From positions 1 through 64,000 of the forward strand of contig JAHZIX010000045.1 of the NCBI GenBank assembly GCA_022601195.1: a stretch of 64,000 nt of DNA, read 5' to 3'. Below are positions 8,631 through 16,777 of the stretch, one piece after another. Position numbers and translations under genes: made by a program. The notes beneath the pieces were generated by a model. The model was given only the letters and a program-made list of their open reading frames with translations, was not told where the DNA came from and made no database searches. The stretch's first letter is position 1, and each line of letters starts with the position of its first letter. The DNA is from Deltaproteobacteria bacterium. GTDB lineage: Bacteria > Acidobacteriota > Thermoanaerobaculia > Multivoradales > JAHZIX01.

Positions 8631-9818
8631 TTGAAGGCTCTCGTCTGGATGGTAATTCCCTGGCTAGTGGGTTCCTGCGCCCTGCCGACGGCACCGGAGG
8701 CTCTACGGGTCGCTGTGAGTGTGCCGAAGGCAGACCCTTTTGGGGCTTCGGTTCTTCGCGGTATGGAGCTGGCATTGGCGGATCGGGAAGGGCGGGCCGG
8801 AGACCACGCCGTGGAGCTTCTCGTCTTCGACACCATGCCTCGAGACCAGCCGCCGGAAACATCACGAAGCATTGAAAGAGAAGCGGCTGAAGCTGCCATT
8901 GCGGACCCCAGAGTGGTTGCCTACCTCGGTCCTGTCAGTAGTCATCAAGCCTCTATCTCAATGCCTCTGCTCAACGAAGCCCAGATCGCCCAGATCTCCC
9001 CTACAGCTACCTGGCCAGGCCTCACCCGCCCAGGGTTTGGTCCCGGAGAACCTGCACGATATTTTCCCTCCGGAAGATCACACTTTTTTCGCGTCGTGCC
9101 CACCGATAGCGTTCAGGCGGCAGCAGCGGCTCGCTGGGCCCACCGCTTGGGCCTAGAGGCCACAGCTCTGATTCACGATAGCCAATCTCATGGCCGGGGT
9201 GCCTCGGGTATCTTCGAGGAGGCCGCCAGAGATCTCGGGTTGAAAATTGTCGGCCGCTACCATCTACCCCCAGCTATACAGCGCACCTCCCAAGAGATGC
9301 AGACTCTGGCTGCACAGGTTCTCGCCTCCGAGCCGAACTTGGTCTATCTATCCGCAGGGTCTCCTAGCGGACTCTCAGATCTGGTACTCCAGCTAAGGAG
9401 AGAGAACCCGAGGATATCCATCCTTGGGGTCGACATCTTGATGCTTGGAGATGTAGTCGAACCCTTAGACCCAGCCATCTCGGAAGGGCTTTTGGCAACC
9501 AGCTTCAGTCTCCCGGTAGAGCACCTGGGGACCGCTGGAGCTCTGGCGTTTCGGCATCGATACCGACAGCTCTACCACCAAGAGCCGAGGCCCGAAGCCG
9601 CCTCCGGTTACGAAGCCATGAACACCCTCCTCCAAGCCATTTCAGAGACAGCCTCAGGAAGTCGGCAACAAGTGTTGGAGTCGATGTCGAAGCTAAGGGA
9701 GGTCTCGGGCATTCTCGGGCGATGGCATTTCGACGAGTTTGGAGACACCAGCCTCGCTGTCGTTGGCGGATTCCGGGTTCGCCAAGGTCGCTGGACCTTC
9801 GAGGAGCGTTTGAGATGA
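8631..9818 (+). CDS. ABC-type (LivJ-like) periplasmic ligand-binding lipoprotein
   Basis: 395 residues. The start is TTG, supported by AGGAGG at 8616-8621. A short leader ends in a lipobox (LVGSC, Cys16). The body resembles type I periplasmic binding proteins of the branched-chain amino acid/amide class: LRGMELALADREGR, RVVAYLGPVSSHQASISMP, SPTAT, FFRVVPTD and the C-terminal region YEAMNTLLQAI. No permease or ATPase genes lie nearby. Instead the stop overlaps the start of a histidine kinase by four bases (ATGA), so the likely role is ligand capture for signalling rather than uptake (inference). The ligand is unknown. Confidence 0.85.
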   Translation: MKALVWMVIPWLVGSCALPTAPEALRVAVSVPKADPFGASVLRGMELALADREGRAGDHAVELLVFDTMPRDQPPETSRSIEREAAEAAIADPRVVAYLGPVSSHQASISMPLLNEAQIAQISPTATWPGLTRPGFGPGEPARYFPSGRSHFFRVVPTDSVQAAAAARWAHRLGLEATALIHDSQSHGRGASGIFEEAARDLGLKIVGRYHLPPAIQRTSQEMQTLAAQVLASEPNLVYLSAGSPSGLSDLVLQLRRENPRISILGVDILMLGDVVEPLDPAISEGLLATSFSLPVEHLGTAGALAFRHRYRQLYHQEPRPEAASGYEAMNTLLQAISETASGSRQQVLESMSKLREVSGILGRWHFDEFGDTSLAVVGGFRVRQGRWTFEERLR

Positions 9819-11770
9819 CCTCGATGCTTCCTCCAGCAACCGCTTCCCACCCCAATACGGTTAGTCGCCAACTCCTGCGTCGCGTGGTGTTGCTCGGACT
9901 GATCTCCATCCTCCTCTTCGCCGCCGCTCTCGTCCTGGTCCTATTGCAGGCTCAGAGAGACTTGACGGATCAGCTCGAAGCCGCCGGCCAAGAATCTGCT
10001 TCGACCTTCGACAAGCTCATTGGCGATCTGAAGAAGGACCTCAAGGCCACCGGAGATTCCGTTTTGGCCAGTGCCGACAACCCTCAGGCCCTGAGGCAGA
10101 TCTTTCTCCGCGCCCTGGAACGGCAACCGACCCTCTACCGACTCACCTTGTTTTCCGCCCGACGGGAAGTGATTCTGGAAAGACAAAGAGTCACCCAACA
10201 GACTCCTACGGAGCTACCGTCCCTCCTCGAATTGGCCAAAACCCAGGAGGGGACCCTCGAAATTGGCGCTGTTACCTTCGAAGATGTAGAGGGCATGAAC
10301 GTCCCCTTCGTCTCCATTTCCCTTCCACTCCGCCGCCAGGGCGAAGAACCTCGACTCTTTCTATCGGCCCGCCTCGACCTGTCTTCTCTATGGTCCACGG
10401 TCACCGAGCGCCAAATCGACCAGGGAGGCTACGTGCTGATCACCGACTCCACCAGCCGCCTCTTGGTCTCTAGCGATCTTCGCCAACTAGGAAAGGAGAT
10501 TCGCTCTTCCCTAGGGGGCCGGCCCGTTCAAACCCTAACTTCACCAGGGTTCGAAATCTATCGAGGCTTGAGTGATCGATGGGTGGTCGCTTCGAGCGTT
10601 CCCCTCCGGGAGGTTCCCTGGTTTTCAGTCGTGGAAATTCCGGCAACGACAGCTCTGCGGCCGCTGGCGATCCGCTCGGTGATTCTCCTGGTGGTGCTCT
10701 GCCTCCTGCTATCCCTGGTGTACAGCATTTTCTCCTTTACCCGCCAGAGGATCGTCTCGCCCCTCCTCGAGCTTCGAGGCGGGGTAGAGCGAATCCGAGC
10801 GGGTGAGCTCGATCACCGGCTCCGGTTGTCCAGTACCGACGAGTTCGGAGAGCTCGCGGAGAGTTTCAACCAAATGACCGAGGATCTCCAAAAACACCTG
10901 GGACAGCTCAGAGGGCAGCTGGAGGAACTGCAGACGGCGGAAAAAGCGCTGCTAGACGCCCGGGATTCCCTGGAAAAGCGAGTCCAAGAACGTACCGCCG
11001 AGTTGGAGTCCACCAACGATGAGATGAGATCTCTCGTCTATCTCGTTTCCCATGACCTCAGAGCTCCCTTGATCAACCTGCGTGGGTTCGCCAGTGAAGT
11101 CCGAACCTCCCTGGTAGAGCTTCGACTGTCGCTCCAGGAAAGTCTCGAGGCCATGGAGCTCCGGCAACGGCGGCTGGTCGAGCTCAGCTTGGACAAAGAC
11201 ATCCCTGAATCTCTCGAGTTCATCGATTCCGCAGTCTCTCGCATGGACCGTTTCACCACAGCCTTGCTAGAGCTTTCCAGAGCGGGGCACCGAGAGCTCC
11301 TCGTTGAACGCCTGGATATGGCGGAAGTGGTGCATGGCATTCTCCAATCCCTCGCCTACCAGATCGATCAAAAGAAGATCCAGGTGAAAGTCGACGACCT
11401 GCCTTTTCTGTTAGCGGATCGTCTCGCTATGGAACAAGTCGCGGGGAACCTTCTCACCAATGCTGTGACTTACCTGAACCCGAACCGCAAGACCGTCATC
11501 GAGATTCGCGGAGAGAGAGGCTCAGACGGTACGACATTCTGGTTCCGCGATAACGGTAGGGGAATCTCGGCGGAGGACCTACCCAAGGTTTTTGACCCAT
11601 TTCGCCGTATGGGCCGGGCCGACCAACCGGGAGAGGGAATGGGTCTGACCTATGCCCAGGCGCTCGTTCGCCGTCACGGAGGAAAGATCTGGTGCAAGTC
11701 CACCCTCGGTCGAGGTAGCGTCTTCGCTTTCACCATTCCCCATTTGGAAGAAGAAGAACACGTGGCATAG
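9815..11770 (+). CDS. Membrane sensor histidine kinase (periplasmic sensor, HAMP, HisKA, HATPase)
   Basis: 651 residues from the ATG that overlaps the upstream stop codon. Transmembrane helix 1 spans about residues 22-44, followed by a periplasmic sensor region of about 240 residues (Cache-like by layout), transmembrane helix 2 at about 287-307, a HAMP domain (RIVSPLLELRGGVERIRAGELDHR), a coiled coil, the phosphoacceptor H-box VSHDLRAPL with His413, and an ATPase domain with N-box NLLTNAVTY, DNGRGIS and GMGLTYAQALV. The dimerisation region carries an insertion of roughly 30-40 residues between its two helices. The upstream binding protein is probably its ligand donor. No response regulator gene is adjacent; the nearest one in the window is 28 kb away. 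Confidence 0.92.
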   Translation: MTSMLPPATASHPNTVSRQLLRRVVLLGLISILLFAAALVLVLLQAQRDLTDQLEAAGQESASTFDKLIGDLKKDLKATGDSVLASADNPQALRQIFLRALERQPTLYRLTLFSARREVILERQRVTQQTPTELPSLLELAKTQEGTLEIGAVTFEDVEGMNVPFVSISLPLRRQGEEPRLFLSARLDLSSLWSTVTERQIDQGGYVLITDSTSRLLVSSDLRQLGKEIRSSLGGRPVQTLTSPGFEIYRGLSDRWVVASSVPLREVPWFSVVEIPATTALRPLAIRSVILLVVLCLLLSLVYSIFSFTRQRIVSPLLELRGGVERIRAGELDHRLRLSSTDEFGELAESFNQMTEDLQKHLGQLRGQLEELQTAEKALLDARDSLEKRVQERTAELESTNDEMRSLVYLVSHDLRAPLINLRGFASEVRTSLVELRLSLQESLEAMELRQRRLVELSLDKDIPESLEFIDSAVSRMDRFTTALLELSRAGHRELLVERLDMAEVVHGILQSLAYQIDQKKIQVKVDDLPFLLADRLAMEQVAGNLLTNAVTYLNPNRKTVIEIRGERGSDGTTFWFRDNGRGISAEDLPKVFDPFRRMGRADQPGEGMGLTYAQALVRRHGGKIWCKSTLGRGSVFAFTIPHLEEEEHVA

Positions 11771-11817
11771 AGACCAAGGTAGGAGCCCTTGGGCAGCGAG
11801 GGATAGACTATCCCCTC

Positions 11818-12213
11818 ATGCTGCGAACCAAAACCAGAAAGCACCAGGGCGCCTTCACCCTCATCGAATGCCTCATCGCCCTGACGATTCTCGCGTTGAT
11901 TCTGCTGCTGACCGCGGCAGCGGTGGGCCACCAAGAGCGCCTGGCCCTGGACCTCAAATTGAGGCAAAGATCTCTCGTAGCCCTCGAAGCCGTTCTCGAA
12001 TCTCTTCGCAAGGATGCCGTGGCTCTCGAATCCGGAGAGGTCCAATGGACGGCGCCGCCACCAAACCTCAACCTCGATGACATTCAACTGAACCTCGATG
12101 TCACCAAAGTGGAGGAGTTGAATCTCTACGACGTCGAAGTCGAAGCCTCTTACCTCTTGCGGGGTCAAACACACCGCCAAGCTCTCCAAACGGTCATCTG
12201 GAGGACACCTTGA
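11818..12213 (+). CDS. Type IV prepilin-like protein (pseudopilin, GspI/PilV-like)
   Basis: 131 residues. A short basic leader is followed by FTLIECLIALTILALILLL, the hydrophobic N-terminal helix of type IV pilins, with Glu5 present. The residue before the predicted cleavage point is Ala rather than the usual Gly. The remainder is a short soluble domain without recognised features. It is first of three pilin-like genes joined by overlaps, about 50 bases after the histidine kinase. Its size and order match the minor pseudopilins that form the tip of type II secretion or type IV pilus systems. Confidence 0.75.
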   Translation: MLRTKTRKHQGAFTLIECLIALTILALILLLTAAAVGHQERLALDLKLRQRSLVALEAVLESLRKDAVALESGEVQWTAPPPNLNLDDIQLNLDVTKVEELNLYDVEVEASYLLRGQTHRQALQTVIWRTP

Positions 12214-12728
12214 GAAGGCGTCCTTACAGAAGGGCTCGGGCTTCCGGGTTTACTGTAGTAGAGATGGCGATCACCCTTGTGTTGATCGTATTCGCCCTGG
12301 CGCTGGTCAGTGAGCTGCTCCTGGACAGCCAACGGCTCTTCCTGCGGGCGGAACGAGAAACCCGTGATGTGGAAGCTTCGGTGTTAGAGCGGCGGATTCG
12401 CCTCGACGTTCAGGCGGCCAAAGGAGCTTTGGCCACCGAGAGTCTGCCAACGACTGCCCTTTGGACCCAGGACCCCTTGGTACTCTCGTTACCGGAAGGC
12501 GGCTTCCTGACCTACTTTCCCGACGGACCCGAGCTCATGAGAGCCGTCTTTGACTTCGAAGGCAAGCTCCAGAGCCAACGACGGGTCGCCGTGAAAGTCC
12601 AGTCCTGGCGGTGGAGACTGGTCGCCGATGGTCTTTTGGACATCGAGCTGACCCGGCAATCCGGAGAAGTGAGAACCCAGCAACTTCGCCTAGCCCTGCG
12701 TAGCGTGCCGAGGTCGGGAAGGTGGTGA
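12210..12728 (+). CDS. Pseudopilin, GspJ/PilW-like
   Basis: 172 residues from a TTG start overlapping the previous stop (TTGA), with GGAGGA at 12200-12205. The prepilin site reads ASG then FTVVEMAITLVLIVFALALV, with Gly at -1 and Glu at +5. The rest is a beta-rich soluble region rich in Arg and Gln. Position between an I-like and a K-like gene supports a minor pseudopilin. No secretin, ATPase or prepilin peptidase gene is in the window. Confidence 0.7.
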   Translation: MRRRPYRRARASGFTVVEMAITLVLIVFALALVSELLLDSQRLFLRAERETRDVEASVLERRIRLDVQAAKGALATESLPTTALWTQDPLVLSLPEGGFLTYFPDGPELMRAVFDFEGKLQSQRRVAVKVQSWRWRLVADGLLDIELTRQSGEVRTQQLRLALRSVPRSGRW

Positions 12729-13195
12729 ATCACTCCCCAGCTTCAGGGCGACGGGACTCCGGTTTCGCCATTGTCAGCACTCTCTTGGTGATGGTCCTGG
12801 TTGCCGTCTCTTTGACCCTGGTCGCTACGGCGCTCTCCCTCCGGTTGAAGGCTTTCGACGACGGCTATCAAGCCCTCAAGCTCACCACTCTGGCCGATGC
12901 GGGCTTGGCGGAAGCGCTGGGAAACCTCCAAGCGGACCCGGCCTTTCCCGGTTTCGATGAGTACGATTTCGGCGGTGGCAAAGTCGAGAGCACGGTCACC
13001 CCTATGGGAGGTCGCCGAGTCGAAGTTGTCGTGACGGCGAAATTCAGAGGGAGGCAAAGAAATACCAGCGCCATGGTGAGGCTGAGCAATGGAAACGCTC
13101 GGGTACTGTCCTGGCAGCTCGTTCGGCCGGTGGAAGAAGAGGACCCTCAGGATGGCCCCACGACGGAGCCCTCCAGAGCGAGCATCTCTCCATAG
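12722..13195 (+). CDS. Pseudopilin, GspK/PilX-like, lacking Glu5
   Basis: 157 residues. Two adjacent GTG codons (12722 and 12725) both overlap the upstream stop; the second gives a 4-base GTGA overlap. The prepilin-type segment is SG followed by FAIVSTLLVMVLVAVSL: position 5 is Ser, as in GspK and PilX proteins, which lack the conserved Glu. It is much shorter than typical GspK (about 300 residues), so PilX-like is the safer name. Its last 49 bases overlap the 3' end of the convergent SDR gene. Confidence 0.65.
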   Translation: MVNHSPASGRRDSGFAIVSTLLVMVLVAVSLTLVATALSLRLKAFDDGYQALKLTTLADAGLAEALGNLQADPAFPGFDEYDFGGGKVESTVTPMGGRRVEVVVTAKFRGRQRNTSAMVRLSNGNARVLSWQLVRPVEEEDPQDGPTTEPSRASISP

Positions 13196-14013
13196 CCTTC
13201 CCGGTAGGACGGGTAAGCGTATCGATAGCCGAGCTCCATCAAGCGGGCGTTACTGCACCGCTTATTCCCCGACCTCACTGCCGGAGGAAGACCTTCGCCC
13301 CGGCTCGGCTCCGGCAGACCCAAACGGGAAGCGATAAAGCTCAGCACTTCTCCGCGCTCCGCTGGTTCCCCATCGACTCCCACAACCACTGCTGGGGGAG
13401 AGGAGTGGGCGATCAGGTGGTCGAGCAGGCCGGCGCAATCGTCGCGGTGAATCCGGTTGGTATATCTGGGTGGCCCAGGCCACCGTCGAGCCTCACCGCT
13501 ACGCACTTGGTCGACGAGCCAGGTGCGCCCCGGTCCGTAGATCCCTGCGAGCCGCACCACCGTGGCGGGAAATGGCCCGCGAAGGAACTGCTGCTCCCCT
13601 TCCAGCAATCTCTGGCCCGAAAACGACGGCGGTTTCGTGGGCGAGTCCTCATTCACCCACTCTCCTCCGGTCTGGCCATAGACCGCCGTACTGGAAGTGA
13701 AGAACAATCGACGAGGCTTCTGCCCTTGAAGCTCCAGAGCCGCTAAAAGGTTGGCTGGACCCTCCACATAGGCCCGCTTATAGGCCTCGTCGCTGCGGCC
13801 GTCCGCCGCAGCCGCATAGACGACAAAGTCCAGCTCTGTAGGGAAGGCCGCAAGGGAAGACTTATCACCCAGATCGGCGGTCAACAAACGAACGCCGGCT
13901 GGAAGCGCCGCCGAGCTGCGGCGCAAACCCCAGACCTCGTGACCCTGGAGAGCCAAACGAGCCGCCAAGGTGGACCCCACGTCCCCGCAGCCGGCAATGA
14001 GGACCCTGCCCAT
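13147..14013 (-). CDS. NAD-dependent epimerase/dehydratase family protein (YeeZ-like SDR)
   Basis: 288 residues. The N-terminal nucleotide-binding motif is VLIAGCGDVGSTLAARL, followed by an acidic/ADLGDKSSL stretch. The SDR serine and tyrosine lie in FFTSSTAVYGQTGG, with the lysine of the usual YxxxK replaced by an atypical context, and VVRLAGIYGPGR and NRIHRDDCA follow, as in the extended SDR/YeeZ group. The substrate is unknown. It starts five bases downstream of serC on the same strand, so the two are probably co-transcribed. Confidence 0.8.
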   Translation of the reverse strand: MGRVLIAGCGDVGSTLAARLALQGHEVWGLRRSSAALPAGVRLLTADLGDKSSLAAFPTELDFVVYAAAADGRSDEAYKRAYVEGPANLLAALELQGQKPRRLFFTSSTAVYGQTGGEWVNEDSPTKPPSFSGQRLLEGEQQFLRGPFPATVVRLAGIYGPGRTWLVDQVRSGEARRWPGPPRYTNRIHRDDCAGLLDHLIAHSSPPAVVVGVDGEPAERGEVLSFIASRLGLPEPSRGEGLPPAVRSGNKRCSNARLMELGYRYAYPSYREGYGEMLALEGSVVGPS

Positions 14014-14018
14014 GGCGA

Positions 14019-15107
14019 TCAGCCGTGGCGACGCTGAAAGTCACCCATGAATCCGACCAAAGCAGCGACGGATTCCGCGCTAATGGCGTTGTAGATCGAT
14101 GCGCGGATTCCTCCCACTGAACGGTGACCCTTGAGACCAGCCAGACCGGCCTCGGCCGCCTCAGCGATGAATACCGGTTCCAGGTCCTGCTGATTGAGGC
14201 GAAAGGTGACATTCATCAGCGATCGGCTCGCAGTTTGTGCATGCCCCTGGTAGAAACCCTCCGAGCCATCGATGGCGCCGTAGAGCGTCGCGGCCTTGCT
14301 GTTGTTCCGCGCCTCGACCTCCCCAAGCCCGCCACCAGCCAGGAGCTTTTTGACCACCAAGCCAGCGATGTAAATAGCGAAGACCGGCGGTGTATTGAGC
14401 AAGGAGGCTTTGGCCGCCATCTTGGCGTAGCTCAAAGTGTCCGGAAGGCTCGCCGGTGAGCGCTCCCACAAATCCCGCCGCACGATGACCACCGTCACTC
14501 CGGCAGGGCCGAGATTCTTCTGAGCCCCGGCATAGATGAGGCCAAAAGGCGTCAGATCCACCGGCCGGCTGAAAATATCCGACGACATGTCGCAGACGAG
14601 GGGAACGTCTCCAGCGTCCGGAACATGATGGTACTGGGTTCCGGCGACCGTATTGTTGCTGGTGTAGTGCAGATACGCTGCAGCGGGATCGACCTCGACC
14701 TCCCCTGCCTGGGGAACTCGGTCATGGCCCGTCTCTTCGCTAGACCAAGGCTCTCGAGCTTCCCCGGCCTTGCGCGCTTCAGCGATGGCGAGCCGACTCC
14801 AATTGCCGGTCGTCCAATAGTCCGCACTGGCCCCTGAGGGCCGTAAATTCATGGGCACCAGAGCGAATTGGGTGCGAGCGCCTCCTCCCATGAACAGAAC
14901 TTCGTAGTCGTCGCTGGCGCCGAGTAGAGTCTTGATATCTGCCATCGCTTCCTGATGGACTCGGTCGTAGACCTTACTGCGATGACTCATTTCCAGAATG
15001 GACATACCCGTGGATTCGAAATCCAACAGGTCGGCCTGGACTCTCTTTAGAACATCGAGGGGAAGGGCGGCAGGGCCAGCCCCGAAATTGTGTACTCGTT
15101 GGCTCAT
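14019..15107 (-). CDS. serC: Phosphoserine aminotransferase
   Basis: PLP-dependent enzyme that converts 3-phosphohydroxypyruvate and glutamate into phosphoserine in serine biosynthesis, and can serve in pyridoxal phosphate synthesis. 362 residues, a normal length. Visible signatures are the N-terminal NFGAGPAALP, SILEMSHRSK, FMGGGARTQFA, the segment HYTSNNTVAGTQY, CDMSSDIFSRP, the PLP lysine in YAGAQKNLGPAG and the C-terminal GGIRASIYNA. No other serine-pathway genes (serA, serB) are in the window. Confidence 0.96.
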   Translation of the reverse strand: MSQRVHNFGAGPAALPLDVLKRVQADLLDFESTGMSILEMSHRSKVYDRVHQEAMADIKTLLGASDDYEVLFMGGGARTQFALVPMNLRPSGASADYWTTGNWSRLAIAEARKAGEAREPWSSEETGHDRVPQAGEVEVDPAAAYLHYTSNNTVAGTQYHHVPDAGDVPLVCDMSSDIFSRPVDLTPFGLIYAGAQKNLGPAGVTVVIVRRDLWERSPASLPDTLSYAKMAAKASLLNTPPVFAIYIAGLVVKKLLAGGGLGEVEARNNSKAATLYGAIDGSEGFYQGHAQTASRSLMNVTFRLNQQDLEPVFIAEAAEAGLAGLKGHRSVGGIRASIYNAISAESVAALVGFMGDFQRRHG

Positions 15108-15392
15108 GAATCAGGTCTCCTTGAGGGCGGAATCTACCACTTTGCCGGGGAGCACAGGGAGGGCTAAAACAAGAGACTTCGATAGAAAGGCGATTTTCAG
15201 GTCAGGGTTTTCTCCAACGGGTCTGAAGAATCGGCTGCCAATGGACACGAAGCCAGTGGATACAGCTCCGAAAGAAAGGCCCGACGGTGAAGCGTAGCTC
15301 GATGGCAGCTTGAGGCCAGCCGACAACCCGAAGTCCAACCGTGTAGATTTGCCTACCGTTCGACGAGCCTGTTAAAAAGACTCAACTCTCGA

Positions 15393-15410
15393 ATGATCCA
15401 ACTCAAATGA
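15393..15410 (+). CDS. Five-codon leader ORF (MIQLK) formed by a duplicated translation start
   Basis: A 13-base sequence AATGATCCAACTC occurs at 15392-15404 and again at 15406-15418. The first copy makes a mini-ORF encoding MIQLK whose stop TGA overlaps the ATG of the XPB helicase (ATGA). The helicase itself begins MIQLEF. This may be a translational coupling device or a harmless duplication. No clear ribosome site precedes either ATG. Confidence 0.35.
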   Translation: MIQLK

Positions 15411-16777
15411 TCCAACTCGAATTTAGCCGCGGCACCCTCCTTGTTCGGAACACCTCCGAGGAAGTGGCCCCGCTATTGAAGGATGCCGGCTGCGTTTTCG
15501 ACAAGAGAGTCCAAAGTTGGAGAGCGCCAGCTCTTTGCTACCGTCAGGTGGTACTCGCCCTGCGTGAGGCAGAAGCCCCCTTCCAAGATGAGGCTCGAGA
15601 CTACGAAAAACTCAACCTGATATCCCGCCTCGAACGCACCCCTTTTCCCTACCAACAAGAGGCTCTCGATGCCTGGTGGAAGGCTCGGGGGTTGGGGACT
15701 GTCATCCTTCCTACCGGCGCCGGAAAGACCTATCTAGCGCAGATGGTCATGGAAAAGGCTGCTTGTTCCACGCTGGTAGCAACGCCGACTCTCGACTTGA
15801 TGCAGCAGTGGTACGGAGTACTCAGCACCAGTTATGACCAGGAAATCGGACTCCTTGGCGGCGGCTACCATGAACCCAAAGCCATCACGGTCACCACTTA
15901 CGACTCTGCCTTCATCCACATGGAGCGCCTTGGGAACCGTTTCGGTCTACTAATCTTCGACGAATGCCATCATTTGCCCGGCCCGTCTTACTCCCAGGCC
16001 GCCGAGCTCTCCTTGGCGCCATTTCGTCTTGGGCTCACCGCCACTCCAGAACGCCAAGACGGAGAAGAGTGGCGTCTGGACCGACTGACCGGACCCATCG
16101 TTTATCGACGAGAGATCGACGAGCTAGCGGGCCACTACCTATCGGACTACGAAACCGTGCGCCTGAGAGTCCGCCTCTCGGAGGCGGAGCGGGAGAGCTA
16201 CTTGGAGGAGAGGGCTCTCTATCGAGATTTCGTGGCTCGACACCAGTTGCGCCTCGGCCAGCCGGGAGGTTGGGCTCGCTTCCTCATGATGACTTCCCGC
16301 AGTGAGTTGGGGCGCCGGGCCTTCCTCGCCTATCGCAACCAGAAGACCATCGCCCAAGCTTCCGGCGGCAAGCTGCGTCTCCTGGGGCAACTTCTCGAAA
16401 GGCACTGCCAGGACCGGGTATTGGTCTTCACCAACGACAACCGAACGGTTTACCGCATCTCCCAGCAGCTCCTCATTCCCGCCATCACCCACCAAACCCC
16501 CGTCAAAGAGCGGCATTTGCTGCTCCAGGGATTCAACAGCGGGGACTTCCCCTTCTTGGTGACCTCGAAGGTTCTCAACGAAGGGGTAGACGTCCCCGCT
16601 GCCAATGTCGGCATCGTGCTGTCGGGAAGCGGAAGCGTTCGGGAGCATGTTCAAAGATTGGGCCGCATCCTTCGTAGGGGAGAAGGCAAACAAGCCGTCC
16701 TCTACGAGGTCGTCGCCGAAGACACCGCCGAAGAGTTCACCAGCGAACGGCGACGGAGACACCGTGCTTACCAATGA
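15407..16777 (+). CDS. XPB/Rad25-type superfamily 2 DNA helicase
   Basis: 456 residues, the compact archaeal-like form. Residues about 1-75 resemble the damage-recognition N-terminal domain. Helicase motifs are the Q-like FPYQQEALDAW, Walker A LPTGAGKT (102-108), DECH (185-188), GLTATPER, VFTNDNRTV and the motif VI stretch HVQRLGRILRRGEGKQ. XPB is the 3'-5' unwinding subunit of nucleotide excision repair in eukaryotes and archaea (family knowledge). The next gene overlaps its end by 14 bases and encodes the Bax1-type partner nuclease, which supports a DNA-repair role. The ATG at 15407 is preceded by a duplicated start. Confidence 0.93.
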   Translation: MIQLEFSRGTLLVRNTSEEVAPLLKDAGCVFDKRVQSWRAPALCYRQVVLALREAEAPFQDEARDYEKLNLISRLERTPFPYQQEALDAWWKARGLGTVILPTGAGKTYLAQMVMEKAACSTLVATPTLDLMQQWYGVLSTSYDQEIGLLGGGYHEPKAITVTTYDSAFIHMERLGNRFGLLIFDECHHLPGPSYSQAAELSLAPFRLGLTATPERQDGEEWRLDRLTGPIVYRREIDELAGHYLSDYETVRLRVRLSEAERESYLEERALYRDFVARHQLRLGQPGGWARFLMMTSRSELGRRAFLAYRNQKTIAQASGGKLRLLGQLLERHCQDRVLVFTNDNRTVYRISQQLLIPAITHQTPVKERHLLLQGFNSGDFPFLVTSKVLNEGVDVPAANVGIVLSGSGSVREHVQRLGRILRRGEGKQAVLYEVVAEDTAEEFTSERRRRHRAYQ

